From Promethearchaeota archaeon (lineage in GTDB: Archaea; Asgardarchaeota; Lokiarchaeia; Sigynarchaeales; SOKP01): a stretch of 5,796 bases of DNA. The stretch is taken from the NCBI GenBank assembly GCA_019057975.1, contig JAHLWJ010000296.1:1-5796 (forward strand). Reading direction: 5' to 3'. This document shows, piece by piece, positions 1 to 5,660 of this stretch (its first letter is position 1; every line of letters begins with the position of its first letter). Both the position numbers and the translations under genes were made by a program. The notes under the pieces are model-generated. The model was given only the letters and a program-made list of their open reading frames with translations. It was not told where the DNA came from and ran no database searches.

Positions 1-2
1 AG

Positions 3-215
3 ATTCCCGTTAATTCAAAAGTCGCTGTAATTGGTGCTAATTTCGATATGGCCAGTCAAGTTGTAAAAGGAACCTTTACCAGTATTCAAAAAGTCGAAGA
101 TATTGAATTTGGATTAATAGATATTGAAGAAATATACAACAGTTCTCCCCCTATTACTGGCAAAATTTACCCTGAAATTGAAACAAGGCCTAAGGTGACC
201 AAATTTAGTCTTTGA
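3..215 (+). CDS. C-terminal fragment of an unidentified protein (5' end outside window)
   Basis: The frame beginning at base 3 is open from the window edge to a TGA at 213-215 and gives about 70 residues; the other two plus frames stop within the first 30 bases. The composition (Ile, Glu, Lys, Val-rich) matches the neighbouring proteins, and the sequence reads as a folded domain end. It opens with a beta-strand-like VAVIGANF stretch, then a probable helix (DMASQVVKGTF). An acidic EDIEFGLIDIEEIY segment and a Pro-rich tail (SSPPITGKIYPEIETRPK) follow. I do not recognise the family. It is 68 nt upstream of the DUF447 gene on the same strand, so the two could be co-transcribed, but a hairpin lies just after its stop. 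It may be another cofactor gene by context only; no function is claimed. Confidence 0.7.
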   Translation: MPVNSKVAVIGANFDMASQVVKGTFTSIQKVEDIEFGLIDIEEIYNSSPPITGKIYPEIETRPKVTKFSL

Positions 216-219
216 CTTC

Positions 220-238
220 TTTCTCTTCCATAGAGAAA
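220..238 (+). terminator. Perfect 7-bp hairpin just after the stop of the 5' partial gene
   Basis: TTTCTCT (220-226) and AGAGAAA (232-238) are exact reverse complements around a 5-nt loop, starting 4 nt after the TGA at 213-215. It is not followed by a T-run on the plus strand, so it is not a classical intrinsic terminator. It could be a transcript 3'-end structure, an attenuator ahead of the DUF447 gene, or chance in AT-rich DNA. Confidence 0.3.
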
Positions 239-283
239 TTAAAAATGGAAAAATGAAGAAAATAACAATAGTAATAGTATTAA

Positions 284-988
284 ATGAAAATGTTTGATTG
301 TCAAGATTTTGGGTTGAAGAAAGATAATTTATATGAAATTATTGCTACAACTTATTCTATAACATCAGAAGATAAAGATATTAAGCCTAATGCTTCCTGT
401 ATGGGTATTAAAATGATAGAGGGAGATCAAATTCAGATATCGCCTTTCTATAGCACGACTACCTATAAGAATCTTAAAGAAAATGGTACGATCGCTATTA
501 ACTTCGTTGATAATGTTTATTTATATGCTCTAGCAGCTTTAAAAGAGCCAAATTCTCCTATTGGTTTGATAGATTTTCCATCAAATTATTACGATTTTAA
601 ATCTTTAGAATCTCGTGTGATGGATGTGCCTTATATAAAGAAGGCATGGGGAATTCTAATAGGTGAGGTTTCACGTGAGTTTCAAGAAACTAAGTCAGAT
701 GATTTCGGAGAAACTACAATACCAGTGTTTAGATTAAATGTTATTTATTCCGAAAAATTTCAAGATTCGAGTAAATTATTCAATAGAGCAGAAAATCTAG
801 CTTTAGAAACAATTATTTTAGCAACCCGTTTAAAAATTGCCAAAGAAAACAAAAACCAACCTCTTCTTTCTAAAGTCCATGAAAAAATAATCGATCATAT
901 GAAAAACATTGAAAGATTTGGAAAAAATGAAAATGCACTAAAAACTATAGAATTAGTAAATAAATATATAAGTAAATTAATGGATTAA
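284..988 (+). CDS. DUF447 family protein (flavin-binding split-barrel type)
   Basis: This 234-residue protein matches what I know of archaeal DUF447 proteins. The N-terminal part (about residues 15-160) has the family pattern: LYEIIATTY (16-24), NASCMGIKM (36-44, equivalent to the usual NAxPMG), and a short beta-rich barrel with NFVDNVYLYALAAL (73-86). The C-terminal part (about 165-234) is helical, with the typical FNRAENLALETIILATRL motif (166-183) of the DUF447 C-terminal domain. Solved DUF447 structures resemble FMN-binding flavin-reductase-like barrels; the reaction is unknown. It is probably cytosolic, since no signal or membrane segment is visible. The family is common in methanogens and other H4MPT-using archaea, which suits the mptD/mptG neighbours. 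No clear Shine-Dalgarno precedes the ATG at 284, and the ATG at residue 3 is an alternative start. The gene converges with mptD, leaving 13 nt between stops. Confidence 0.85.
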   Translation: MKMFDCQDFGLKKDNLYEIIATTYSITSEDKDIKPNASCMGIKMIEGDQIQISPFYSTTTYKNLKENGTIAINFVDNVYLYALAALKEPNSPIGLIDFPSNYYDFKSLESRVMDVPYIKKAWGILIGEVSREFQETKSDDFGETTIPVFRLNVIYSEKFQDSSKLFNRAENLALETIILATRLKIAKENKNQPLLSKVHEKIIDHMKNIERFGKNENALKTIELVNKYISKLMD

Positions 989-1001
989 TCTTATTATTTG
1001 A

Positions 1002-1391
1002 CTATTGCGTTTCTTGAATCTTTTCAATAAACATGAGAGGATACTGCATTTCTTCAATCCAATCTATTTTTGCGATTACTTCAATATTCTCATATTTAAG
1101 AACTACTTCTGCGCGGATAATTTTCCCTGTAATTTCGTCATAATCAAATTCTGTGAATTTAGTACCAATAATTTTGTCTCTATCTAAAACAATTCTAACA
1201 GATTTAACGAATGGTTGACATGAGATGGCTGCTTCAAATCCTCTTTCTATGGAATTAATGGTCTTTTCATCTGAATTTATAGGAATTCCAGATAAAATAT
1301 GATAAAGAGCACCTAGTTTAATACCAGTTTCAAAGCACGCCCTCTCTCTTGCGCTTAAATCAGGTGAAAAATATATTTTATCATTAGTCAT
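1002..1391 (-). CDS. mptD: Archaeal dihydroneopterin aldolase (MptD, DUF372 family)
   Basis: This small cytosolic enzyme should cleave 7,8-dihydroneopterin to 6-hydroxymethyl-7,8-dihydropterin and glycolaldehyde, an early pterin step of methanopterin synthesis. The protein has 129 residues from the ATG at 1391. It shows the family hallmarks: RERACFETGIKLGALYH near the N-terminus, a QPFV motif mid-protein and a YPLMFIEKI C-terminus. The family's conserved Glu, His, Gln and Tyr appear as E21, H31, Q59 and Y117, spaced as expected, so an active enzyme is likely. It is the second gene of an operon with mptG: the mptG stop (1399-1397) lies just upstream. A TTG at 1400, which would overlap the mptG stop codon as TTGA, would add three residues. 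I prefer the ATG, though neither start has a good Shine-Dalgarno, and translational coupling from mptG is likely. Confidence 0.88.
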   Translation of the reverse strand: MTNDKIYFSPDLSARERACFETGIKLGALYHILSGIPINSDEKTINSIERGFEAAISCQPFVKSVRIVLDRDKIIGTKFTEFDYDEITGKIIRAEVVLKYENIEVIAKIDWIEEMQYPLMFIEKIQETQ

Positions 1392-1396
1392 TCGAA

Positions 1397-2407
1397 TCAA
1401 TCAATATATTCAATTTTTGCTCCAGTATTATTCGGTTTACAGATATAGATATGACTTCTTCCATTTTTTTGATTTTTTTGAACTGCTTTTAAGAGATCAT
1501 CTGCTTCTGTATCGGATTCTACGATTCCAACAACACTAGGTCCAAATGAGGACATTCCATATGCTTTTAAACCATAATCATCAAAAAATTTTAAAAGATT
1601 TTTAACAACATCATGTTGAAGTTCGATTTCAATTCTTTTAAAACCTAAGCTCTGAATTCTTTTTAAACCTTCTCCAAAGCCCTTTAAATCGTTTTTGATT
1701 AAATTTGGAATAATCTTCATTAATATCTGATGAGATACCTCATTTACCTCGCTTCTGGGAATTGGGGCATAATTTTGGAAAACTCTTATTTCCTCATCTC
1801 CATATGCCCCTTTTCTTATATTAGGTATTACTAAGACAAATCTCCAATTTTCAGGAATATTATGTCTTGAAATAGTCAATGCGGGATTAACTGAAGTCGT
1901 GGCTGATGATGGTAAAAAAGTTTCCTTCTCTTTACCTTTACCAAAATCATGTCCACCATCTAAAATAAAACCTCCAGTTTCAAAACCCCTCCATCCAATT
2001 CCAGAAGTACCTCCTCTTTCTACTAGTTGGGTTAACTGTTCAGTAGTTAAACGATTAAGTTTCTTTAATTTCGTTATTGCACAAGCTATTGCCAAAGATA
2101 ATTGAGTTTTTGAGCCTAATCCTACATGTGAAGGAAAATATCTTTTAAGTTTGAAGTGAAAATTTTTGTTACTAATATTAAATGTTTTAAAGACTTTAGA
2201 AGCGATTTCATTTATTACTTGAATCGATTCCCGATAATATTTATGGGCTTCAATTTTAAATTCTTTTGCACTGTTTGAAGCTTCAAATACTACATTAGGA
2301 CGGTCTAACATAAGACCAATTCCACCATCAACTCTACCAGTATAGCCATTCTCATCTATTAAAGATAGATGTATCCGACAAGGTGTTGTAATTCTTAAAG
2401 AAGTCAT
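1397..2407 (-). CDS. mptG: Beta-ribofuranosylaminobenzene 5'-phosphate synthase (RFAP synthase, MptG)
   Basis: This 336-residue protein, of normal family length, belongs to the GHMP-kinase superfamily. RFAP synthase joins PRPP to p-aminobenzoate or p-hydroxybenzoate with loss of CO2 and pyrophosphate. This is the first committed step of the arene half of methanopterin. Diagnostic segments are the N-terminal RITTPCRIHLSLID (5-18) and VDGGIGLML (26-34). The Gly-rich phosphate-binding loop is SHVGLGSKTQLSLAIA (93-108), where most relatives read GSGTQ. The family signature RGGTSGIGWRGFETGGFILDGGH is at 131-153, and the C-terminal GHMP motif SSFGPSVVG at 286-294. No membrane segment is visible, so it is cytosolic. 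The ATG at 2407 lies 34 nt from a TATA-like element, implying a very short leader. It leads the operon with mptD and is divergent from the SelD-like gene. Unlike a GHMP kinase, this family catalyses a phosphoribosyl transfer with decarboxylation. Confidence 0.93.
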   Translation of the reverse strand: MTSLRITTPCRIHLSLIDENGYTGRVDGGIGLMLDRPNVVFEASNSAKEFKIEAHKYYRESIQVINEIASKVFKTFNISNKNFHFKLKRYFPSHVGLGSKTQLSLAIACAITKLKKLNRLTTEQLTQLVERGGTSGIGWRGFETGGFILDGGHDFGKGKEKETFLPSSATTSVNPALTISRHNIPENWRFVLVIPNIRKGAYGDEEIRVFQNYAPIPRSEVNEVSHQILMKIIPNLIKNDLKGFGEGLKRIQSLGFKRIEIELQHDVVKNLLKFFDDYGLKAYGMSSFGPSVVGIVESDTEADDLLKAVQKNQKNGRSHIYICKPNNTGAKIEYID

Positions 2408-2435
2408 ATTACTTTTTTTATAAAAGAACTTTCAA

Positions 2436-2446
2436 CTATAAATAAG
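2436..2446 (-). promoter_or_regulatory. mptG: Candidate TATA box of the mptG-mptD operon
   Basis: On the minus strand this reads CTTATTTATAG, centred about 34 nt upstream of the mptG ATG. With normal archaeal spacing (about 25 nt) the transcript would begin roughly 9 nt before the start codon, a nearly leaderless mRNA. That agrees with the lack of a Shine-Dalgarno. A second AT stretch at 2418-2427 is too close to the ATG to serve. Confidence 0.45.
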
Positions 2447-2460
2447 AATTTTCAAAATAA

Positions 2461-2478
2461 TTTAAATATATTATATAC
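2461..2478 (+). promoter_or_regulatory. Candidate TATA box of the SelD-like gene
   Basis: TTTAAATATATTATATAC is a strong archaeal TATA-type element preceded by an A-rich BRE-like stretch (TTTTCAAAATAA). Typical spacing puts transcription start near 2490-2500, leaving a leader of about 20-30 nt that contains the AGAAGGA ribosome site. It faces away from the mptG promoter about 20-40 nt to its left, so binding of the two could interfere or be co-regulated. Confidence 0.5.
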
Positions 2479-2503
2479 TTTTATTCATAGTTTTTAATAA
2501 TTT

Positions 2504-2510
2504 AGAAGGA
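2504..2510 (+). promoter_or_regulatory. Shine-Dalgarno AGAAGGA that favours the TTG at 2521
   Basis: AGAAGGA ends 10 nt before the TTG at 2521, a workable spacing. The in-frame TTG at 2512 begins only 1 nt after it and is too close. No ATG lies in frame until well inside the conserved domain. The 12-nt string TTTAGAAGGATT recurs at 2529-2540 inside the coding region, but the TTG abutting that copy is again too close to be a start. Confidence 0.5.
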
Positions 2511-2520
2511 TTTGAACAAT

Positions 2521-3912
2521 TTGAGCGATTTAGAAGGATTGACGAGAAATTTAATAAAAAAAGGATATTCTGAGAGAAAAATTCTAAAAAGGATTGTACA
2601 AGAATATCACGATTTCAAAGCAATAGATGATATTTCAGCATTAAACTATGCTAAAGCTATATTAGAAGAATGCTATAAAAGTGATATTAGCAGAGTTACC
2701 AACCAATTTATTAGAGAGCTTTTAGATATAAATAATGCTAATGTTTCAGTTGGCAATCAAGGTGTAGGTTGTAGGGGCTCCGGAGATTTTTTTGTTCATA
2801 AATTAATAGCCGATTTATCAGAGACAGAATCCAAAGCATATCTAGGACCTAAATCTTTAGATGATGCAGGAGCAGTTCGTCTACAAGATGTTCAGGGATT
2901 TAAAAACACTCAATTTGACGAGAAAAATTTAATCATCGTTTCAAAAATGGAAGGCATCCATTCTCGTTTAAGTGATTTCCCGTTTATATGTGGATTCCAT
3001 GTAACTCGAGCATGTCTTAGAGATTTATACGTTAAAGGCGCAAAACCGATTTCGATTATGATTGATACACATCTAGGTGATGATGCTGATGTAGGAAAGC
3101 TATTCGATTTTATGGCGGGGATTTCAGCAATTTCAGAATTAGCAAAAGTCCCAATTACCGCAGGTTCAACACTTCGTATTGGAGGTGATATGGTTATTGG
3201 AAACCGCTTGGTTGGGGGCGTTAGTGCTGTTGGAATCTGTAATCGAGTTTTAGCTAGGAGGAATATTGAAGTTGGGGATAAAATTTTAATGACAGAAGGA
3301 GCAGGAGGGGGAACAATAACGACAACAGCTATATATTCGGGAAATCATCATGTTGTAAAAGAGACCTTGAACATTAAATTTCTTGAAGCTTGTGAAAAAA
3401 TATTGCGTTCTGATTATCTTGATGAAATTCATGCTATGTGTGATGTAACAAATGGTGGTCTTAGAGGAGATCTTTATGAAATTAACTATGAAGCAAATTG
3501 TGGGGTAACCATTTACGAACAAGAAGTGAGAAAACTTGTTAATCCTAATGTTCTGAAATTACTCAAAAAAGTAAATGTTGATTATTTAGGGGTATCATTA
3601 GATGCACTACTTATTTATTGCTCTAAAGAAGTGTCCAATAACATTATTTCAGACTTAAGACAAATAAATATTAATTGTGTTGAGATTGGTCAAGTTGACG
3701 ATTCAAGTCAAGTTAAAATGGTATATGCCGAAGATAAGCAAGAAAGTATTTTACCTAGATTTCGAGAGTCAGCATATACAAAAATAAAACAAGAAGTAGG
3801 AGAAGAAATACCAGAGTTAAAGGAAGAAATGGAAAATAGTATCGAGAATGCTGCTTTAAGTGCAATAAATAAACGAAATAGAATAATTGAATTTATAAAA
3901 AAGCAAAACTAA
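2521..3912 (+). CDS. SelD/AIR-synthase (PurM)-related ATP-binding protein, COG2144-like
   Basis: From the TTG at 2521 the protein has 463 residues. Residues 1 to about 72 form a helical N-terminal extension. The rest has the PurM/SelD/HypE/ThiL two-domain fold. Visible motifs are GCRGSGDFFVHK (83-94), the nucleotide/metal motif SLDDAGAV (112-119), VPITAGST (210-217) and GD (252-253) ahead of TEGAGGGT (258-265). HAMCDVTNGGLRGDLYE (304-320) matches the superfamily's D-x-T-x-G-G-L. The final ~45 residues are charged and helical. This superfamily uses ATP to phosphorylate an amide, carboxyl or selenide; the substrate here is unknown. It is not a canonical SelD, because the C/U-G-C-K active loop is absent, although a cysteine (C84) sits in the equivalent Gly-rich region. 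Relatives in methanogens are called selenophosphate-synthetase-related or methanogenesis-marker-2-like. It is divergent from mptG and convergent with larE (3-nt gap). It is cytosolic. Confidence 0.82.
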   Translation: MSDLEGLTRNLIKKGYSERKILKRIVQEYHDFKAIDDISALNYAKAILEECYKSDISRVTNQFIRELLDINNANVSVGNQGVGCRGSGDFFVHKLIADLSETESKAYLGPKSLDDAGAVRLQDVQGFKNTQFDEKNLIIVSKMEGIHSRLSDFPFICGFHVTRACLRDLYVKGAKPISIMIDTHLGDDADVGKLFDFMAGISAISELAKVPITAGSTLRIGGDMVIGNRLVGGVSAVGICNRVLARRNIEVGDKILMTEGAGGGTITTTAIYSGNHHVVKETLNIKFLEACEKILRSDYLDEIHAMCDVTNGGLRGDLYEINYEANCGVTIYEQEVRKLVNPNVLKLLKKVNVDYLGVSLDALLIYCSKEVSNNIISDLRQININCVEIGQVDDSSQVKMVYAEDKQESILPRFRESAYTKIKQEVGEEIPELKEEMENSIENAALSAINKRNRIIEFIKKQN

Positions 3913-3915
3913 ACC

Positions 3916-4746
3916 TTAGTTTTTGTCTAAATTTAGAGCTTCATTCATAGAACCAGAGCGAAAACCCTCAATATCTACTGTAACATAAGTAAATCCAAGC
4001 TTTTTTAACTTATTTTTAATTGTTATCATATTTTCTCTTGTTAAAACTTTGGGAAGATCAGCTGGTAAGAATTCAATTCGTCCAAGGTTATTTTCATGTA
4101 ACCTAACCCTTAATTGTTTTACATTAAAAGTATTCTTTAGGAATCTTTCTGCTTCTCTTATCATAATTAATTTTTCTTCATTTATCACTTGCCCATACGG
4201 AATTCGAGAAGAAAAACAAGCCATTGATGGCTTTGCTTGAACATCTAAATCATAAAATTTGGAAATCTCCCTAATTTCTCCTTTATTTATGTCATTATCT
4301 ATATAGGGGGTGGAGATTTCTAATTCTTTTAAAGCTTGCATACCTGGCCTAAAATCTGAAAGATCATCCATATTTGAGCCATCCAAAACTACATCAAAAT
4401 TTCTAGAACTTTTTATTTCAAGAATCTCATTATATAAACCAGTTTTACAGAGATAACAACGATTTGAAGGGTTACATTGAAAATCTTTATTTTTCAATGG
4501 ATCCCTTGTAATAATTATATGTTGAATGCCATATTTCGTAGCAAATTGACTAGCTTCTTCAATTTCATCATCAGGATAAAGAATCGATTTTTCAGTTATA
4601 AGTAATGTTTCTTTAGCATATTTACTTGAAAGAAAAGCTAATAGTGAACTATCAACTCCTCCAGAAAAAGCTACTAATACCTTTTTTCCTCTTAAAAACG
4701 AAATTATATTGTCTAACTTCTTTTCTAAACTATTTGATAGCTCCAT
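3916..4746 (-). CDS. larE: LarE-type ATP-dependent sacrificial sulfur transferase
   Basis: This 276-residue protein, of normal family length, is in the PP-loop ATP pyrophosphatase superfamily. LarE adenylates a carboxylate and then donates sulfur from its own cysteine or from a cluster-bound sulfide; in the best-known case this builds the nickel-pincer cofactor of lactate racemase. The PP-loop is VAFSGGVDSS (25-34). Further motifs are CNPSNRCYLCK (91-101), LDGSNMDDLSDFRPGMQA (121-138), PSMACFSSRIPYG (173-185) and VDIEGFRSGSMN (257-268). C177 is in the place of the sacrificial cysteine of the Lactobacillus enzyme. C91, C97 and C100 make this a multi-cysteine form, so an iron-sulfur-cluster mechanism is conceivable. 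No larB or larC lies in the window, so the product may not be the nickel-pincer cofactor. It is cytosolic. The ATG at 4746 has no good Shine-Dalgarno. Confidence 0.88.
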   Translation of the reverse strand: MELSNSLEKKLDNIISFLRGKKVLVAFSGGVDSSLLAFLSSKYAKETLLITEKSILYPDDEIEEASQFATKYGIQHIIITRDPLKNKDFQCNPSNRCYLCKTGLYNEILEIKSSRNFDVVLDGSNMDDLSDFRPGMQALKELEISTPYIDNDINKGEIREISKFYDLDVQAKPSMACFSSRIPYGQVINEEKLIMIREAERFLKNTFNVKQLRVRLHENNLGRIEFLPADLPKVLTRENMITIKNKLKKLGFTYVTVDIEGFRSGSMNEALNLDKN

Positions 4747-4780
4747 AGTTTATTTGTGATAAATAATCCTTTTAACTAGG

Positions 4781-4788
4781 AATATAAC
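4781..4788 (-). promoter_or_regulatory. larE: Candidate TATA box of larE
   Basis: The minus strand reads GTTATATT about 39 nt upstream of the larE ATG, which would give a leader of roughly 13 nt. The surrounding 99-nt gap (4747-4845) is almost all A and T, so this choice is weak. Read-through from the DUF998 gene, on the same strand, is the alternative. Confidence 0.28.
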
Positions 4789-4827
4789 ATTGTAAAATAA
4801 AAATTACGATTATAAAGTAAAATCTAG

Positions 4828-4836
4828 AAAGAAAAA
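4828..4836 (-). terminator. Possible T-rich terminator after the DUF998 gene
   Basis: About 10 nt downstream of the DUF998 stop the minus strand reads TTTTTCTTT, followed by more T-rich DNA. Archaeal transcripts often end at such T-tracts without a hairpin. In this AT-rich gap it is only suggestive. Confidence 0.3.
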
Positions 4837-4845
4837 TTAAATTCA

Positions 4846-5649
4846 TTACCATTTGAAATTAGGATTGAAAAATAGAATTGAATTTAACTTCTGTAAAGTA
4901 ATAAAAACAATAACATAGTACCATCCAAGTGCACTAAACAGCATAATCCATTCAAGAAACTGTCTTGTTAATGGTTCTGGACATACTAAAAAGATTATGC
5001 TTGCTGTTGATGGACCTAATATCATAAAATAACCAATTGCTTTAGGAAATAATTTTTTCTTAAGTACAATTGCTAATCCTGTGAAAAAAGCACCGAATGT
5101 AAAACCCGTGAATGTTAATGTGGAAAAGAAATAATGAGCATTTAATGGAGAACGATCTAAACTAAATATTCCAACAAAAAACATTCCGAATATTCCTACA
5201 AAAAGAAATGATACTCCCATATATCCAGAAATTCTTCGAAATTTATTTATATAATGAGTACGTTTCGAATTATCTATATTCTCACTCATATTTGAACTAT
5301 ATAACCTATTTAAATTTAAAATTAAAGGAACAATGAAAATTGCTGATAGAATACAAGTTACATCTAAAATAAATGGTGCTGGAGTATACTTTAATGCCCC
5401 TAAATCACTTATATAATTTAACCATACACTATATGGAAGGTTGCCATAATTTATTGCAACGATCAAGCCTATTATTATTCCTGGTAAAAATGTGGCTAAA
5501 CTCACATAAATTGAAATTTTGACAATTTTCGGTTCAGTTACCTTATCATAAAACTTTTTACTGTTTTGCTTAACTTTCATGAATTTCGGATTCACAAAAT
5601 TAATATAGAATTTATTAAATCGTTGCAAATGAGATTCTTTTTCGCTCAT
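4846..5649 (-). CDS. DUF998 family six-helix membrane protein
   Basis: This 267-residue integral membrane protein has six hydrophobic helices at about residues 43-66, 91-112, 141-163, 171-194, 202-223 and 231-253. The pattern fits DUF998: YSVWLNYISDLGALKYTPAPFILD (73-96) between helices 1 and 2, as in the family's S-x-L-G motif. SLDRSPLNAHYFFS (163-176) comes before helix 4, and CPEP (223-226) precedes helix 6. The family has no established biochemical role. An unusual basic N-terminal tail of about 40 residues precedes helix 1; by the positive-inside rule it is probably cytoplasmic. The ATG at 5649 is supported by AGAGGAG at 5654-5660. The gene is upstream of larE on the same strand, but the 99-nt gap with its own TATA-like and T-rich elements argues against tight coupling. 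I see no functional link to the cofactor genes. Confidence 0.8.
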   Translation of the reverse strand: MSEKESHLQRFNKFYINFVNPKFMKVKQNSKKFYDKVTEPKIVKISIYVSLATFLPGIIIGLIVAINYGNLPYSVWLNYISDLGALKYTPAPFILDVTCILSAIFIVPLILNLNRLYSSNMSENIDNSKRTHYINKFRRISGYMGVSFLFVGIFGMFFVGIFSLDRSPLNAHYFFSTLTFTGFTFGAFFTGLAIVLKKKLFPKAIGYFMILGPSTASIIFLVCPEPLTRQFLEWIMLFSALGWYYVIVFITLQKLNSILFFNPNFKW

Positions 5650-5653
5650 TTTG

Positions 5654-5660
5654 CTCCTCT
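5654..5660 (-). promoter_or_regulatory. Shine-Dalgarno of the DUF998 gene
   Basis: The minus strand reads AGAGGAG followed by 4 nt (CAAA) and the ATG at 5649. It is the strongest ribosome site in the window and fixes the start, so the long N-terminal tail is real. It implies a leadered mRNA, unlike mptG. Confidence 0.6.

Noticed and set aside
253..297. Tiny frame MKKITIVIVLNENV upstream of and overlapping the DUF447 start
   Set aside because: It has only 14 codons and no ribosome site, and shows nothing beyond chance in AT-rich DNA, although a regulatory leader peptide cannot be strictly excluded.
1005..1187. Plus-strand open frame of 60 codons opposite mptD
   Set aside because: It lies wholly antisense to a well-recognised gene and its product shows no recognisable domain.
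1899..2105. Plus-strand open frame of 68 codons with a Pro/Ser-rich product
   Set aside because: It is the antisense shadow of the conserved mptG core, including the RGGTSGIG signature.
3286..3522. Minus-strand open frame of 78 codons
   Set aside because: It is antisense to the conserved ATP-binding core of the SelD-like gene; the Cys/Phe/Ile-rich product is typical of a shadow frame.
2521..3912. Calling this gene a true selenophosphate synthetase (selD)
   Set aside because: The SelD catalytic C/U-G-C-K loop is absent, and the N-terminal extension is unlike SelD.
4049..4240. Plus-strand open frame of 63 codons
   Set aside because: It is antisense to the conserved C-terminal half of larE and has no support of its own.
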